Positions 18,839 through 27,696 of a stretch of DNA of 64,000 nucleotides are shown here, in pieces. The stretch lies in the NCBI GenBank assembly GCA_015272395.1, contig JACYLQ010000036.1, forward strand, positions 1-64,000, read 5' to 3'. The stretch is from Calothrix sp. C42_A2020_038 (GTDB taxonomy: Bacteria > Cyanobacteriota > Cyanobacteriia > Cyanobacteriales > Nostocaceae). The position numbers and the translations under genes were made by a program. Position 1 is the first letter of the stretch; every line of letters starts with the position of its first letter. The notes beneath the pieces are model-generated. The model was given only the letters and a program-made list of their open reading frames with translations, searched no databases and was not told the DNA's origin.

Positions 18839-18893
18839 CGAAACTTATGCTCACTTGTTGGAACCCCCCGGATTTACCCGTGGGGTAGTTCAG
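18839..18893 (+). mobile_element. Right end of the IS200/IS605 remnant (omega-RNA-like hairpin)
   Basis: Homologous to window bases 1-55. Stem CCCC (18865-18868) and CGG (18869-18871) pair with CCG (18778-equivalent positions 18878-18880) and GGGG (18882-18885), leaving T18881 as a bulge, exactly as T43 in the first copy. The terminal GGGGTAGTTCAG is identical in both. The element ends near 18893, before GGCGCC at 18905. Confidence 0.75.
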
Positions 18894-18960
18894 CTGTTAG
18901 TATCAGGCGCCTACAGCTTATAATTTAGATTTTCCTTATATCTACAAGTGTTGTTCGCCT

Positions 18961-20247
18961 TCAACTAAACTGCTCTTCAACATCAAGGTTAAAGAGCATT
19001 TGCAGTGCTTGCATACATTTACGGCGAGCTTCAACATCTTGTTGTGCCCGTAATTGTACCATTGGGTCGTGTAAAATTTTGTTAACGATACCGCGCGTTA
19101 AAGCCTCAATCACTTCTTGATGCTTCTCACCAAATTCTGAGCCTAGACGTGACAAAGCTTTTTCTAACTCTTGTTCGCGAATAGATTCGATTTTAGAGCG
19201 CAAGCAGCTAATGGTGCTGACAGTTTCTAAGCTGCGCCACCAGATGTCAAAAGCTTCAACTTCTTGTTCTAGCAATCCCTCCGCTTCTTGGGCCATTTTA
19301 CGACGGCTTTCTTGGTTTTGGGCAACGACTGCTTTCAAATCGTCAACATTAAATGCTTGAACATGTTCTAGTTCGTTAACATCGGCATGGACGTTACGTG
19401 GTACTGAAATATCGAATAACATCAGACGACGACTTGGCTCTAAAACCATTTCCAACTTGGCGCGGTCGAGTATTGGTTCAGTCGCTGATGTGCTAGTAAA
19501 TACCATATCGCTTTCGGCAATTACTGACATCATATCGGCGAGTAGGTGAGTTTTGATTGGTTGTCCAGGAAACTGCTGTGCTAACTCAGTCGCGCGCGCC
19601 ATCGAACGATTCACAATACAAATTTGTGCAACGCCTCTTGCAACTAAGTGTTGCACTAGTAACTTCGACATTTTGCCGGCGCCAAGGATTGTAACACGAC
19701 ACATGTCAAGGCTTCCAGCTTTGATTTGGGCTAATTCAACTGCTGCTGAACTAATAGAGACAGCGCCAGTACCAATACTTGTTTCTGAACGTACTCGCTT
19801 TCCAGCTGTAAGCGCATGTTTAAATAATCGATTCAAAATTGTTTTGATACCATCATACTGTTGCCCAAGTTTGTGAGTATTTTTAACTTGAGCAAGAATT
19901 TGACCTTCTCCGAGAACCAAACTGTCTAAACCACCAGCAACACGCATTAGATGCATAACCGCATCATTATGAAGCAGCATGAACAAGTATGGTCGCAAAG
20001 CTGACACAGATAATTTACTATGTTCACTAAGAAACTGAACTACTTCGCGAATACCAAGTTCAGTTTCATGAGCAACGATATAAATTTCCAGACGGTTACA
20101 AGTACTGAGAATAGCCACTTCTTCAACATGAGGGTAATTAAGAAGCTGCGTAATTGCTGTTTCAACCTGTGGCTCTGGAATACTTAATTTTTCCCGGACT
20201 TCTACGGTCGCGGTTTTATGGCTTAAGCCGATTACTGCTATATTCAT
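18961..20247 (-). CDS. hemA: Glutamyl-tRNA reductase
   Basis: HemA (428 residues) reduces glutamyl-tRNA(Glu) with NADPH to glutamate-1-semialdehyde, the committed step of tetrapyrrole (chlorophyll, haem, bilin) synthesis. The catalytic cysteine lies in [11 protein letters not shown], followed by the [17 protein letters not shown] substrate region, the NADPH-binding [16 protein letters not shown] motif, and a C-terminal dimerisation helix with RREMAQEAEG-like sequence. Length is typical. It is transcribed towards the tnpB remnant. The upstream gap to glpX holds heptamer repeats and a GTAGAGACGCG palindrome, so hemA and glpX are probably separate units although on the same strand. Confidence 0.98.
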   Translation of the reverse strand: MNIAVIGLSHKTATVEVREKLSIPEPQVETAITQLLNYPHVEEVAILSTCNRLEIYIVAHETELGIREVVQFLSEHSKLSVSALRPYLFMLLHNDAVMHLMRVAGGLDSLVLGEGQILAQVKNTHKLGQQYDGIKTILNRLFKHALTAGKRVRSETSIGTGAVSISSAAVELAQIKAGSLDMCRVTILGAGKMSKLLVQHLVARGVAQICIVNRSMARATELAQQFPGQPIKTHLLADMMSVIAESDMVFTSTSATEPILDRAKLEMVLEPSRRLMLFDISVPRNVHADVNELEHVQAFNVDDLKAVVAQNQESRRKMAQEAEGLLEQEVEAFDIWWRSLETVSTISCLRSKIESIREQELEKALSRLGSEFGEKHQEVIEALTRGIVNKILHDPMVQLRAQQDVEARRKCMQALQMLFNLDVEEQFS

Positions 20248-20329
20248 CTGCTAAATCGTAATTTGTAACAATGTTTTGTAAGAGGGTTTAGAAGTTATGA
20301 GTTATGAGCGATTGATTAATATTGGCTTC

Positions 20330-20358
20330 GTAGAGACGCGATTTAATCGCGTCTCTAC
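20330..20358. repeat. Palindromic repeat GTAGAGACGCGAT..ATCGCGTCTCTAC
   Basis: Nearly identical to 15822-15850. It is flanked by GAGTTATGAG units (20293-20308) and ACTCATAACTCCTAACT heptamers (20361-20377), so the whole cluster could fold as a nested hairpin between glpX and hemA. Confidence 0.85.
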
Positions 20359-20391
20359 TAACTCATAACTCCTAACTATTAACTTTCTTGC

Positions 20392-21429
20392 CTAACGCAG
20401 TTGAATTGTCTCTGGGTTGTCGAACATATGGATAGTATCGACAAACCGAGCGGTTCTTGACTGACTGGAAATGACTAAGCTTTGGGTTCTAGCACCACCG
20501 TGGAAAAAGCGAACACCTTCCATCAAGGTTCCAGGAGTTATACCACAAGCAGCAAACAATACGTTTTCACCTGAAGCCAATTCATGAGTATCGTAAACTC
20601 TATCAGGCTCAGTAATGCCCATTTCCTTGAGTCGGGCCATATTTCCTTCTTTGCTTTCTCCAATTAAACCTGTTTTGACAACTTCTGGGTCATAAATTAA
20701 CTGTCCTTGGAAGTGTCCACCCAAGCACCGCATTGCAGCAGCAGAAATCACTCCTTCCGGTGCCGCACCAATACCCATCAGCGCGTGAATGTTGGTTCCA
20801 GCAAAAGCGCAGGAAATGGCAGCAGAAACGTCACCATCGCTGATGAGTCGAACTCTAGCACCACACGCACGAATTTCCTGAATCAATTCTTTATGACGCG
20901 GACGGTCCATAACTACCACTACCAATTCCTCGACTGAACGGTTCAAGCATTCAGATAAGATTTTAAGGTTTTCGGTAGCAGACTTATTGATATCTACATG
21001 ACCTTTTGCTTGGGGAGGTGCGGCAAGTTTTTTCATGTAGAAGTCTGGAGCTGCAAACAAACCGCCTTTTTCTGAAATTGCCAATACTGCCATTGAGCCA
21101 TTTTGACCGTAGGCTACTAAGTTCGTACCTTCACATGGGTCAACGGCGATGTCAATTTCAACTAGTTCTTCAGGGTTACAAAAGTTTTTTGCATCCGGGC
21201 GGGTACAAATACCGACTTCTTCACCGATATACAGCATTGGCGCCTCGTCACGTTCACCTTCGCCAATTACAATGCGTCCACGCATGTAAATTTTGTTCAT
21301 ACGTTCGCGCATTGCTTCTACTGCTACTTGGTCAGCAGTATTCTTTTCGCCCTTACCCATCCAGCGCGAGGAAGCAATAGCTGCTTGCTCAACTACTTCA
21401 ATAATTTCCAACCCAAGAGTATTTTCCAC
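20392..21429 (-). CDS. glpX: Class II fructose-1,6-/sedoheptulose-1,7-bisphosphatase
   Basis: A 345-residue GlpX-type phosphatase. In cyanobacteria it is the dual F/SBPase of the Calvin cycle, dephosphorylating both fructose-1,6- and sedoheptulose-1,7-bisphosphate. Motifs: [18 protein letters not shown], the metal/phosphate site [13 protein letters not shown], and [19 protein letters not shown] place the start at GTG 21429, which gives the usual (M)[17 protein letters not shown]-terminus and has GAGAGGG upstream; the frame stays open to TTG 21471. Activity of such enzymes is redox- and AMP-controlled in relatives. The upstream 400 bases are shared with the divergent glutaredoxin gene. Confidence 0.96.
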   Translation of the reverse strand: MENTLGLEIIEVVEQAAIASSRWMGKGEKNTADQVAVEAMRERMNKIYMRGRIVIGEGERDEAPMLYIGEEVGICTRPDAKNFCNPEELVEIDIAVDPCEGTNLVAYGQNGSMAVLAISEKGGLFAAPDFYMKKLAAPPQAKGHVDINKSATENLKILSECLNRSVEELVVVVMDRPRHKELIQEIRACGARVRLISDGDVSAAISCAFAGTNIHALMGIGAAPEGVISAAAMRCLGGHFQGQLIYDPEVVKTGLIGESKEGNMARLKEMGITEPDRVYDTHELASGENVLFAACGITPGTLMEGVRFFHGGARTQSLVISSQSRTARFVDTIHMFDNPETIQLR

Positions 21430-21825
21430 AGAGTCTGCCCTCTCAATTGCTTGAATTTGCGTCGTTTCCAACAGCTATTTCAGTCTTCAAGTCTACCAAA
21501 GGGCGGATACCACAATAAACTAGTCTTTGCCCGGACTTGATAAATTTTTGCTGCTGACTATACTCAATTTCAGAATCTCTGGATTTACAGAACTTTCACT
21601 CTATTAATATCGATTGTAGCTATTTTAACGTTTATATAACCATCCCACTGATGATTTTTTCTATTATTCGTGGTCACAAAACCAATTGGCAGATGCTTCT
21701 AAGCAGCTTTAACATCTATAATCATTTCAACTCATAATTTAAGTCAAGTTTGATAGCACTGCGTTAAGCATTCATCAACTAATGTATTTTTGGTAAACAT
21801 TAATTACGTGTTTATACTGGGAAAA
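21430..21825. other. Divergent intergenic region glpX / grxC
   Basis: About 400 bases without a supported gene. It must hold both promoters. I see AT-rich sequence but no repeat, known riboswitch motif or clear operator. Confidence 0.6.
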
Positions 21826-22134
21826 ATGCAAAATTTTATTAACTCACTACTTGGGCGCCATCCCGAACAAATAAAAGCAAACGTTGAAATTTACACTTGG
21901 CAAACCTGCCCCTATTGCATTCGCGCCAAAATGCTACTGTGGTGGAAAGGTGCGGAATTTACTGAGTATAAAATAGATGGTTCGGAAGACAAGCGTGCTT
22001 TGATGGCAGAACGTGCTAACGGGCGCCGGACTGTTCCGCAAATTTTTATTAACAATCAACACATCGGCGGATGCGATGATATGTACAAGTTAGACACTCA
22101 AGGAAAGCTTGACCAGCTTCTTAGCCAGTCATGA
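21826..22134 (+). CDS. grxC: Glutaredoxin 3 (dithiol class)
   Basis: A 102-residue glutaredoxin. The active site TCPYCIRAK (CPYC) is classical, TVPQIFINNQHIGGCDDMYKL carries the cis-proline and glutathione-binding GGCDD motif. It reduces protein disulfides and glutathione mixed disulfides in the cytosol. ATG 21826 gives the normal family length; GTG 21796 region and the frame up to 21790 would add 12 residues not seen in the family. It is convergent with the membrane-protein pair on the minus strand, with a hairpin in between. Confidence 0.96.
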   Translation: MQNFINSLLGRHPEQIKANVEIYTWQTCPYCIRAKMLLWWKGAEFTEYKIDGSEDKRALMAERANGRRTVPQIFINNQHIGGCDDMYKLDTQGKLDQLLSQS

Positions 22135-22185
22135 TTCGTTGTTTGATAACCATTGGTTAACAAATTGAGGCGCATGTAAAATAAA

Positions 22186-22204
22186 TGGGAACCAATAGTT
22201 CCCA
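22186..22204. terminator. Bidirectional terminator-like hairpin
   Basis: TGGGAAC (22186-22192) and GTTCCCA (22198-22204) form a perfect 7-bp stem with a CAATA loop, lying between the convergent glutaredoxin and membrane-protein genes. Confidence 0.55.
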
Positions 22205-22216
22205 AATTATTATTGG

Positions 22217-22924
22217 TTAGCGATAGCCTAAAATTTCAGAAACTGCTGCGACTACATCTAAGTAAAAGTTACCCTGTACTGCTCTAAACATTTCAAATTG
22301 AGTACCAGGAGACCCAAAAAATGGTCTTAGGAACCAACCTAGTTGCATTCCGATAAAGCCATAAAGTAGTAACCATGACCTTAAGATACTTGTGCGGGTT
22401 TTTTTACCGACTTCATCTTGTTGTGATAGGAGTTGCATTCCTTCGTAAAGAAATTTGACTCCGAATGACCCTGTTATTCCAAAGATAGCAACGTTTAGTA
22501 GTTTAAAAAATTGGTATGCTTTGGGAGCAGTGATTAAGAAGAAAAGTGTTACTGGTGCAAAGCTAAATAACAAAACACTGATTACCGAAATTGCTGTCAT
22601 TAATACGACAAAATGTTGTTGAACGCTGCTACGGGAACCAAACAGAACGTTAAAAAAGAACAAGGTGGGAAAACAGATAATAAGTGTTAATAAATAGAAA
22701 GCAGGTAGCTTGATGGCACTTGATAATGCTTGGGCAAAGCTATGTGATGAACCGATAATGGCGCCGTATATTGCAAAGAATATTGAACTGGAAACAAATA
22801 ATGATGTTACTTTGCTTTGTAAGCGTATACTTTTCTTAATTTCTTCTAGGAAGCTTTGACGGTCTCTAAGTAAGCTAAGTAGTACCGAGAAGTGTTGAAT
22901 ACTTTGTGTCTTTTTTTGAAGCAT
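22217..22924 (-). CDS. Multi-pass membrane protein, paralog A
   Basis: A 235-residue integral membrane protein with about five to six hydrophobic helices. A cytosolic amphipathic N-terminus (LLRDRQSFLEEIKKSIRLQSKV) comes first, followed by signatures QALSSAIKLPAFYLLTLIICFPTLFFFN, SVLLFSFAPVTLFFLIT and a C-terminal SWLLLYGFIGMQLGWFLRPFFGSP. It is clearly paralogous to the next gene (22994-23698), with about half the residues shared. I recall similar sequences annotated in databases as actin-binding WH2 domain proteins, a name with no support in the membrane part. Function unknown. It ends a minus-strand run with the flavoprotein gene. Confidence 0.8.
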   Translation of the reverse strand: MLQKKTQSIQHFSVLLSLLRDRQSFLEEIKKSIRLQSKVTSLFVSSSIFFAIYGAIIGSSHSFAQALSSAIKLPAFYLLTLIICFPTLFFFNVLFGSRSSVQQHFVVLMTAISVISVLLFSFAPVTLFFLITAPKAYQFFKLLNVAIFGITGSFGVKFLYEGMQLLSQQDEVGKKTRTSILRSWLLLYGFIGMQLGWFLRPFFGSPGTQFEMFRAVQGNFYLDVVAAVSEILGYR

Positions 22925-22993
22925 GATTTTATTAATGACAAAAAAGGAGAAAAAATTGAGATTTGTTATAGGTACCTGAGTCTACCTAGCACA

Positions 22994-23698
22994 TTAACGA
23001 AAACCTAATAAATACATTATTGATTGCAGTACACTGAGGTAAAAGTTACCTTCTCGTTCTCGAAATAGTTGAAACATTGAGTCAGGTGTGCCAAAAAATG
23101 GTCGTAGTGTCCATCCTAATTGGCTGCCGACAAATGCATAAAGTAGTAACCAAGAACGGATAATTTTACGACGCACGTCGCTTCCTTCTCCATCTTGCTC
23201 TAAGATAATTTTTGCGGCTTGATGTAGTGATGAAATACCAATAAATCCCGTCAGAGCAAAAATAATTACGTTTAATAGAATAAGGAATTGGTAGTTATTG
23301 GTAGTGATTAAAAAGAAAAATGTTATTGGTGCAAAGCTAAAAAGTAAAACGCTTGTTACTGATACTGCTGTTAAGACTAAAGCAAAGTGCTGTAGGAATG
23401 ACCGCTTGGAACCGAAGATAATGTTGGAAAAATACAACGTTGGTAAGCAAATTAGTAGTGTGATTAAGTATAAAGCAGGTAGTTTAACTGCTGATGATAA
23501 CGCTTGCATCCAACTGTGGTAGGCGCCGATGATTCCGCCATATATTGCCAAAAATAAGGAACTACATACTAGTAAGGAAATGATTTTACTTGGTAATCTT
23601 ACTCCTTGTCGAATTTCTTCTAGGAATGTTTGCCTTTCCCGTAGTAAGGTAATTAAGATTGCAAAGTTTTTATTTCCTGTGGTTCGTTTCTCTAACAT
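22994..23698 (-). CDS. Multi-pass membrane protein, paralog B
   Basis: A 234-residue protein starting MLEKRTTGNKNFAIL at ATG 23698. The frame is open to 23785 but the extra residues derive from a palindromic repeat. The architecture is the same as in paralog A: N-terminal RERQTFLEEIRQGVRLPSK, then QALSSAVKLPALYLITLLICLPTLYFSN, SVLLFSFAPITFFFLIT, and SWLLLYAFVGSQLGWTLRPFFGTPD near the end. The strict conservation of the LRPFFGxP and KLPAxYL motifs suggests a specific membrane function. It lies 69 bases upstream of paralog A and 83 bases downstream of the flavoprotein gene on the same strand, so an operon is plausible. Confidence 0.8.
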   Translation of the reverse strand: MLEKRTTGNKNFAILITLLRERQTFLEEIRQGVRLPSKIISLLVCSSLFLAIYGGIIGAYHSWMQALSSAVKLPALYLITLLICLPTLYFSNIIFGSKRSFLQHFALVLTAVSVTSVLLFSFAPITFFFLITTNNYQFLILLNVIIFALTGFIGISSLHQAAKIILEQDGEGSDVRRKIIRSWLLLYAFVGSQLGWTLRPFFGTPDSMFQLFREREGNFYLSVLQSIMYLLGFR

Positions 23699-23744
23699 GT
23701 TTTTAAGCTGGTTTTTATATATAATTGATTGTAATTGACATCTT

Positions 23745-23772
23745 GTAGAGACGCAATTAATTGCGTCTCTAC
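23745..23772. repeat. Palindromic repeat GTAGAGACGCAATT..AATTGCGTCTCTAC
   Basis: Perfect 14-bp palindrome, same family as 15822-15850 but with CAATTAATTG at the centre. It sits between paralog B and the CruP-like gene. Confidence 0.85.
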
Positions 23773-23781
23773 ACATAGTTT

Positions 23782-25323
23782 TCAATCAAAGTAATCCCCT
23801 CCTGAACCATATTTCCATGCGTCGATTTGACGGCGCCAGTAATACTGTTGCTGTAATGATAGTCTTTTTATCCAAGGTTCCATATGTTGATTTAATGAAT
23901 ATAAAGCTGAGTAAATACCGAGGTTGATGTAATGTACTGTCCAATCAAGCAATGCAATGATTCCAACTTGGGAAATAATTTTCACAACTAGTAGCGGATG
24001 CATTAAACCTGTTTTTAATAGTGTTTGTGTTAGCCCAGAAAATTGAATCACATCTTGCAAAAACGGCTTAAGTATCGGTTCACCTAGTTTTTGCATTTCC
24101 ATGAATACTACTGATAACAAATTATTAATTTGGTTAGGGTCAACTTTTTGGTAGATGCCAACACTCATCGCTTTTTGAAATAACCAAGTGACAGTTAAGT
24201 TGGGTTGGTATGGTTGAAGTAAAGATAAAGCTTTTGATGATAACTCGTTACTTTCCAATGCTTCGTAAACACCTTGCGTTAACCTACGTAAATGTCGCAC
24301 CATTGCTCCAAAACCACCAAAGCTTAACGGAGACTGACTCCCGCTACTATCTCCAACTGCTAAGATGCGATTCCAAGGTGTTTGCAACGGACTTTGACGG
24401 TAGGATGGAAAATAACCAAATAATGCACGTTTAATATCAAGCTGGTCTAATTCAACACCTTGATACTGAGGCATCAAACGTAGATAGTCCTCGAAAAGTG
24501 CTGCTAAATTTGGGCGCCCTTGATGTGCATCCATGTAGGTAAACATGTATGTAGTTCTTCCGTCTCTGGCTGGGAAAGCTTCCCAAAAGTACTGACACTG
24601 GTTATGCAACTCTGTATTAGATGACAACAAGTCACCTGTTCGGTTTTCCGGAAAACCTTCGGCACAAGTACCAACTACCAAACAAAGCGCATCGGGTTTC
24701 TTACCTTGACGTGCTTGTTTCACAATGGGTGAAAAGTGTCCCATTGCATCTATCAAAAGTCTGGTTTTAAACTGGTTGTTAATAATTACACCATCAGGGT
24801 GTACAACAGCTGTGTGGAAAGGGGTATTTTCATATAACTTGCCGCCAGCAGCGAGAAATTTTCGTTTCAGTGTCTCTAATAGATATACTGGGTCTACTCC
24901 AATATTGAGTACATCTTTCACCCAAACTTCGACACCTTGATGAAATGCAACTCGCGCTGGATTATATTCGGTAGCAATCGCATTCTCTAATTCTTGTTCT
25001 GTCAGTAATCCTAACTCTATAAATACCTGCAATTCATGTCGTGAGATATTCCACTCTTGCTCTCTCCCCCGTAAAATGCCTTTTTCTAAGAGTACGACCG
25101 AGGCGCCTTTCTGTGCTAATGCGGTGCCAATTAGAATTCCCAGTGTACCGCCACAAATTACCACATCCGATTCAACATCACCAATATACTCATAATTTTC
25201 TTGAATGGCTGTGGGTACAGCAATATTACCTTCGCGCAACTTTTCGAGCAAAGCATCAGCACCTTGTAACCCACCCCATACATTACCAGGTAGACGTGTG
25301 AGAACTTCTTTAGTTAAAGACAT
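23782..25323 (-). CDS. cruP: FAD-dependent lycopene-cyclase-like protein (CruP type)
   Basis: A 513-residue flavoprotein. The dinucleotide-binding motif is VVICGGTLGILIGTALAQKG, followed by VVLLEKGILRGREQEWNISR; the GREQEWNISR string is typical of the CruA/CruP lycopene cyclase family. A second FAD motif is LLIDAMGHFSPIV and the C-terminal FAD contact is AVGDSSGSQSPLSFGGFG. The C-terminal ~130 residues carry hydrophobic stretches that may dock to a membrane. CruA makes beta-cyclic carotenoids; CruP is a paralog tied to carotenoid protection under oxidative stress in plants. The CruP assignment over CruA is judged from length and memory only. The start may also be ATG 25359. Confidence 0.75.
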   Translation of the reverse strand: MSLTKEVLTRLPGNVWGGLQGADALLEKLREGNIAVPTAIQENYEYIGDVESDVVICGGTLGILIGTALAQKGASVVLLEKGILRGREQEWNISRHELQVFIELGLLTEQELENAIATEYNPARVAFHQGVEVWVKDVLNIGVDPVYLLETLKRKFLAAGGKLYENTPFHTAVVHPDGVIINNQFKTRLLIDAMGHFSPIVKQARQGKKPDALCLVVGTCAEGFPENRTGDLLSSNTELHNQCQYFWEAFPARDGRTTYMFTYMDAHQGRPNLAALFEDYLRLMPQYQGVELDQLDIKRALFGYFPSYRQSPLQTPWNRILAVGDSSGSQSPLSFGGFGAMVRHLRRLTQGVYEALESNELSSKALSLLQPYQPNLTVTWLFQKAMSVGIYQKVDPNQINNLLSVVFMEMQKLGEPILKPFLQDVIQFSGLTQTLLKTGLMHPLLVVKIISQVGIIALLDWTVHYINLGIYSALYSLNQHMEPWIKRLSLQQQYYWRRQIDAWKYGSGGDYFD

Positions 25324-25506
25324 GACAAATAACGCATTACAACTACCAATAACAGTCATGTTAATTTATTCAATCGTATAAACTTAGCTTCTGTACGTAA
25401 ACCCAAATACTTGTAAATATCGTCTAAGTAAAACCACTAGTAAAAATTTTTATTTTGTTTTAAGCTAATATAACGGAATTCCAAATCAAAAAAGACTCAG
25501 AATTTT

Positions 25507-25535
25507 TTTGTGGTGTGGGCATCCCTGCCCGCCCT
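25507..25535. repeat. Palindromic repeat TGTGGGCATCCCTGCCCGCC
   Basis: GGGC-ATCCCT-GCCC palindrome preceded by TTGTGG, same unit as 5137-5154 in inverse orientation. It is in the gap between the divergent CruP-like gene and the polysaccharide cluster. Confidence 0.65.
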
Positions 25536-25619
25536 AAATTATCAAAGGGCAAGGATGCTATAGCAGCAAAATACATATAATAAGTAGCATTTAAACAGCT
25601 AGTAGGCTGTCATTAAGCT

Positions 25620-26924
25620 ATGAAAATTGCTTTTATAGTTGAGAAGTTTCCAGTACTAACGGAAACATTTATTTTAAATCAAGCGGTCGGTCTACTTGTG
25701 CGTGGACATCAAGTTGACATTTACGCGCGTCAAACGGATGACACACCTAAAGTTCATCCTGATGTTTTACGGTATGATTTGCTCTCCTCTACATATTATG
25801 CTCCATCACTTCCCAAAAATTACTTGTGGCGCCTGCTCAAGGCAATAAGTTTGGCAGTGAAGTTTCGTCAATCATACAAAATATTACTGCAATCACTTAA
25901 CTTTTTGAGATACGGCAGACGTGCAGCTTCATTAAGGCTATTCTATTTAGTCATACCTTTTTTAACATCACAACCATACGACATTATCCATTGTCAATTC
26001 GGAATGTTCGCTATTGAAGGTGTCATACTGCGTGAAATAGGCGCCATCAAAGGTAAAATAGTTACCTCTTTTCGCGGATATGATATTAGCTGGTATGTTC
26101 AAGAATATGGAGACAATGTTTATAAAAATTTGTTCCGTAAAGGTGACTTTTTCCTAGCTAACTGCCAATTCTTTCGCAACCGAGCGGTACAACTAGGTTG
26201 TGATCAAAATAAAATACTAGTACATGGTTCTGGAATTGATTGTAGTCGATTTGCTTTTCAGCCGCGTTCTCCAAGTGACACAGGTAAAATTAAAATTGTC
26301 ACAATCGGTCGTTTAATCGAAAAAAAAGGAATCGAATATGGTATTCGTGCTGTTGCAAAAGTTATAAATCAATATTTAGACGAATATCCAAATATTAATA
26401 TCGAATATAACATCATTGGTGGCGGCTGCTTACAAGAGCATCTACAAAAATTGATACATTCACTCAATATGAATGGTAAAATTAATTTACTAGGACAAAA
26501 GCATCAGCAAGAAATTATTGAAATTTTAGATCACTCTCATATTTTTATTGCACCCAGCGTCACTGCCAAAGATGGTAACCAGGATGCACCTGTAAACACT
26601 TTAAAGGAAGCAATGGCAATGGGACTACCAGTTATTGCTACTATCCACGGAGGTATTCCTGAACTAGTCCAAGATGGTATTTCTGGTTTTCTTGTACCTG
26701 AACGAAATGTTGATGCGATTGCGGAAAAGATTAGGTATCTGATCGAGCATCAAAATATTTGGCATGAAATTGGAAAAGCAGGAAGGAGTTATGTAGAAAA
26801 ACATTATGACATTAATAAACTCAATGAAGAACTGGTTGAAATATACGAGAGAGTCAGAAATAATTTACACACCAGACAGCAGTTTGCGACATCCAAAGAA
26901 ACTACTTCGCGAAATGTGGCGTGA
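25620..26924 (+). CDS. Group 1 (GT4) glycosyltransferase, colanic-acid type
   Basis: A 434-residue GT-B fold enzyme. The N-terminal domain begins MKIAFIVEKFPVLTETFILNQ, a start typical of WcaL-like polysaccharide glycosyltransferases. The C-terminal nucleotide-sugar domain has VTIGRLIEKKGIEYGIRAV, then IAPSVTAKDGNQDAPVNTLKEAMAMGLPVIAT with the E-x7-E motif. It would add a sugar to a growing exopolysaccharide or O-antigen-like chain on the cytosolic face. It is the first of four genes in one direction (GT4, ABC permease, ABC ATPase, GT2), and its 3' end overlaps the permease gene by up to 119 bases, so translation is probably coupled. Confidence 0.92.
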   Translation: MKIAFIVEKFPVLTETFILNQAVGLLVRGHQVDIYARQTDDTPKVHPDVLRYDLLSSTYYAPSLPKNYLWRLLKAISLAVKFRQSYKILLQSLNFLRYGRRAASLRLFYLVIPFLTSQPYDIIHCQFGMFAIEGVILREIGAIKGKIVTSFRGYDISWYVQEYGDNVYKNLFRKGDFFLANCQFFRNRAVQLGCDQNKILVHGSGIDCSRFAFQPRSPSDTGKIKIVTIGRLIEKKGIEYGIRAVAKVINQYLDEYPNINIEYNIIGGGCLQEHLQKLIHSLNMNGKINLLGQKHQQEIIEILDHSHIFIAPSVTAKDGNQDAPVNTLKEAMAMGLPVIATIHGGIPELVQDGISGFLVPERNVDAIAEKIRYLIEHQNIWHEIGKAGRSYVEKHYDINKLNEELVEIYERVRNNLHTRQQFATSKETTSRNVA

Positions 26925-27693
26925 CCTACTCGCATCGCGCGAATTAGCATGGAGGTTAATGGTGCGTGACATTAACTCACAATATCGTCAATCAATTCTT
27001 GGGATTACCTGGGCATTTGTACCACCAATAGTCATGGCAGCAGGATTTACACTTGCTAACGATGCCAATGTTATCCAAGTTGGTAAAACTGACATACCAT
27101 ATCCAGCTTACGTTACCTTTAGTACAGCTCTTTGGCAAACCTTTGTCGAAGCCCTGAATGCACCATTACAAGCGGTGACAGTCGCAAGACCGATACTCGC
27201 AAAAGTCAACTTCCCGCGCGAGGCATTAATAGTAGCAAAATTCGGCGAAATTTTATTTAACTTTGCGATTAAAGTTCTTCTTATTATTGGATTATTTATC
27301 TGGTTTAAAATATCAGTTACATGGACAGTTATCTTAACTCCGGTTGCAATTATTCATTTAATCTTACTTGGTACTTTAATTGGTTTACTACTGGCGCCAT
27401 TAGGGCTTTTATATCAAGATATCTCTAGAGGACTAAGTTTAGTTACAGGATTTTGGTTATTTTTGACACCTGTAATATTTCCAGTGCCAAAAACAGGTAT
27501 TTTTGGAGCTTTAGTCAATTTTAATCCGGTTACACCTTTACTTGTAACAGCGCGCGAACTGGCAACTACAAGTGATTTATCTCAAACTACGGGTTTTTGG
27601 GTTGTCAGCATTATTACCTGGATTGGATTAATCTTGATGTGGATTGTTTTTCGTTTAGCTATGCCTTTTGTTGTTGAGCGAGTAGGTTCGTAA
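26806..27693 (+). CDS. ABC-2 type polysaccharide export permease (Wzm-like)
   Basis: An inner-membrane permease of up to 295 residues with about six helices. The motif EMWRDLLASRELAWRLMVRD, then INSQYRQSILGITWAFVPP, is the conserved cytosolic entry of Wzm/TagG-type exporters of cyanobacterial type. Other features are the TALWQTFVEALNAP loop and the C-terminal SIITWIGLILMWIVFRLAMPFVVERV. The N-terminal region before EMWRDLL (YTPDSSLRHPKKLL) is also conserved in relatives. The start is therefore ATG 26806 or 26824, inside the end of the GT4 gene. It pairs with the ATPase that begins 4 bases after its stop. Confidence 0.9.
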   Translation: MTLINSMKNWLKYTRESEIIYTPDSSLRHPKKLLREMWRDLLASRELAWRLMVRDINSQYRQSILGITWAFVPPIVMAAGFTLANDANVIQVGKTDIPYPAYVTFSTALWQTFVEALNAPLQAVTVARPILAKVNFPREALIVAKFGEILFNFAIKVLLIIGLFIWFKISVTWTVILTPVAIIHLILLGTLIGLLLAPLGLLYQDISRGLSLVTGFWLFLTPVIFPVPKTGIFGALVNFNPVTPLLVTARELATTSDLSQTTGFWVVSIITWIGLILMWIVFRLAMPFVVERVGS

Positions 27694-27696
27694 ATT

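Noticed and set aside
17515-18893. ArsR regulator plus TnpB as a functional RNA-guided regulatory unit
   Set aside because: The tnpB piece lacks the N-terminal two thirds and the RuvC-I aspartate; the genes are divergent and look unrelated.
23699-23785. Longer start of membrane paralog B
   Set aside because: The 29 extra residues are encoded by a palindromic repeat and are not in paralog A.
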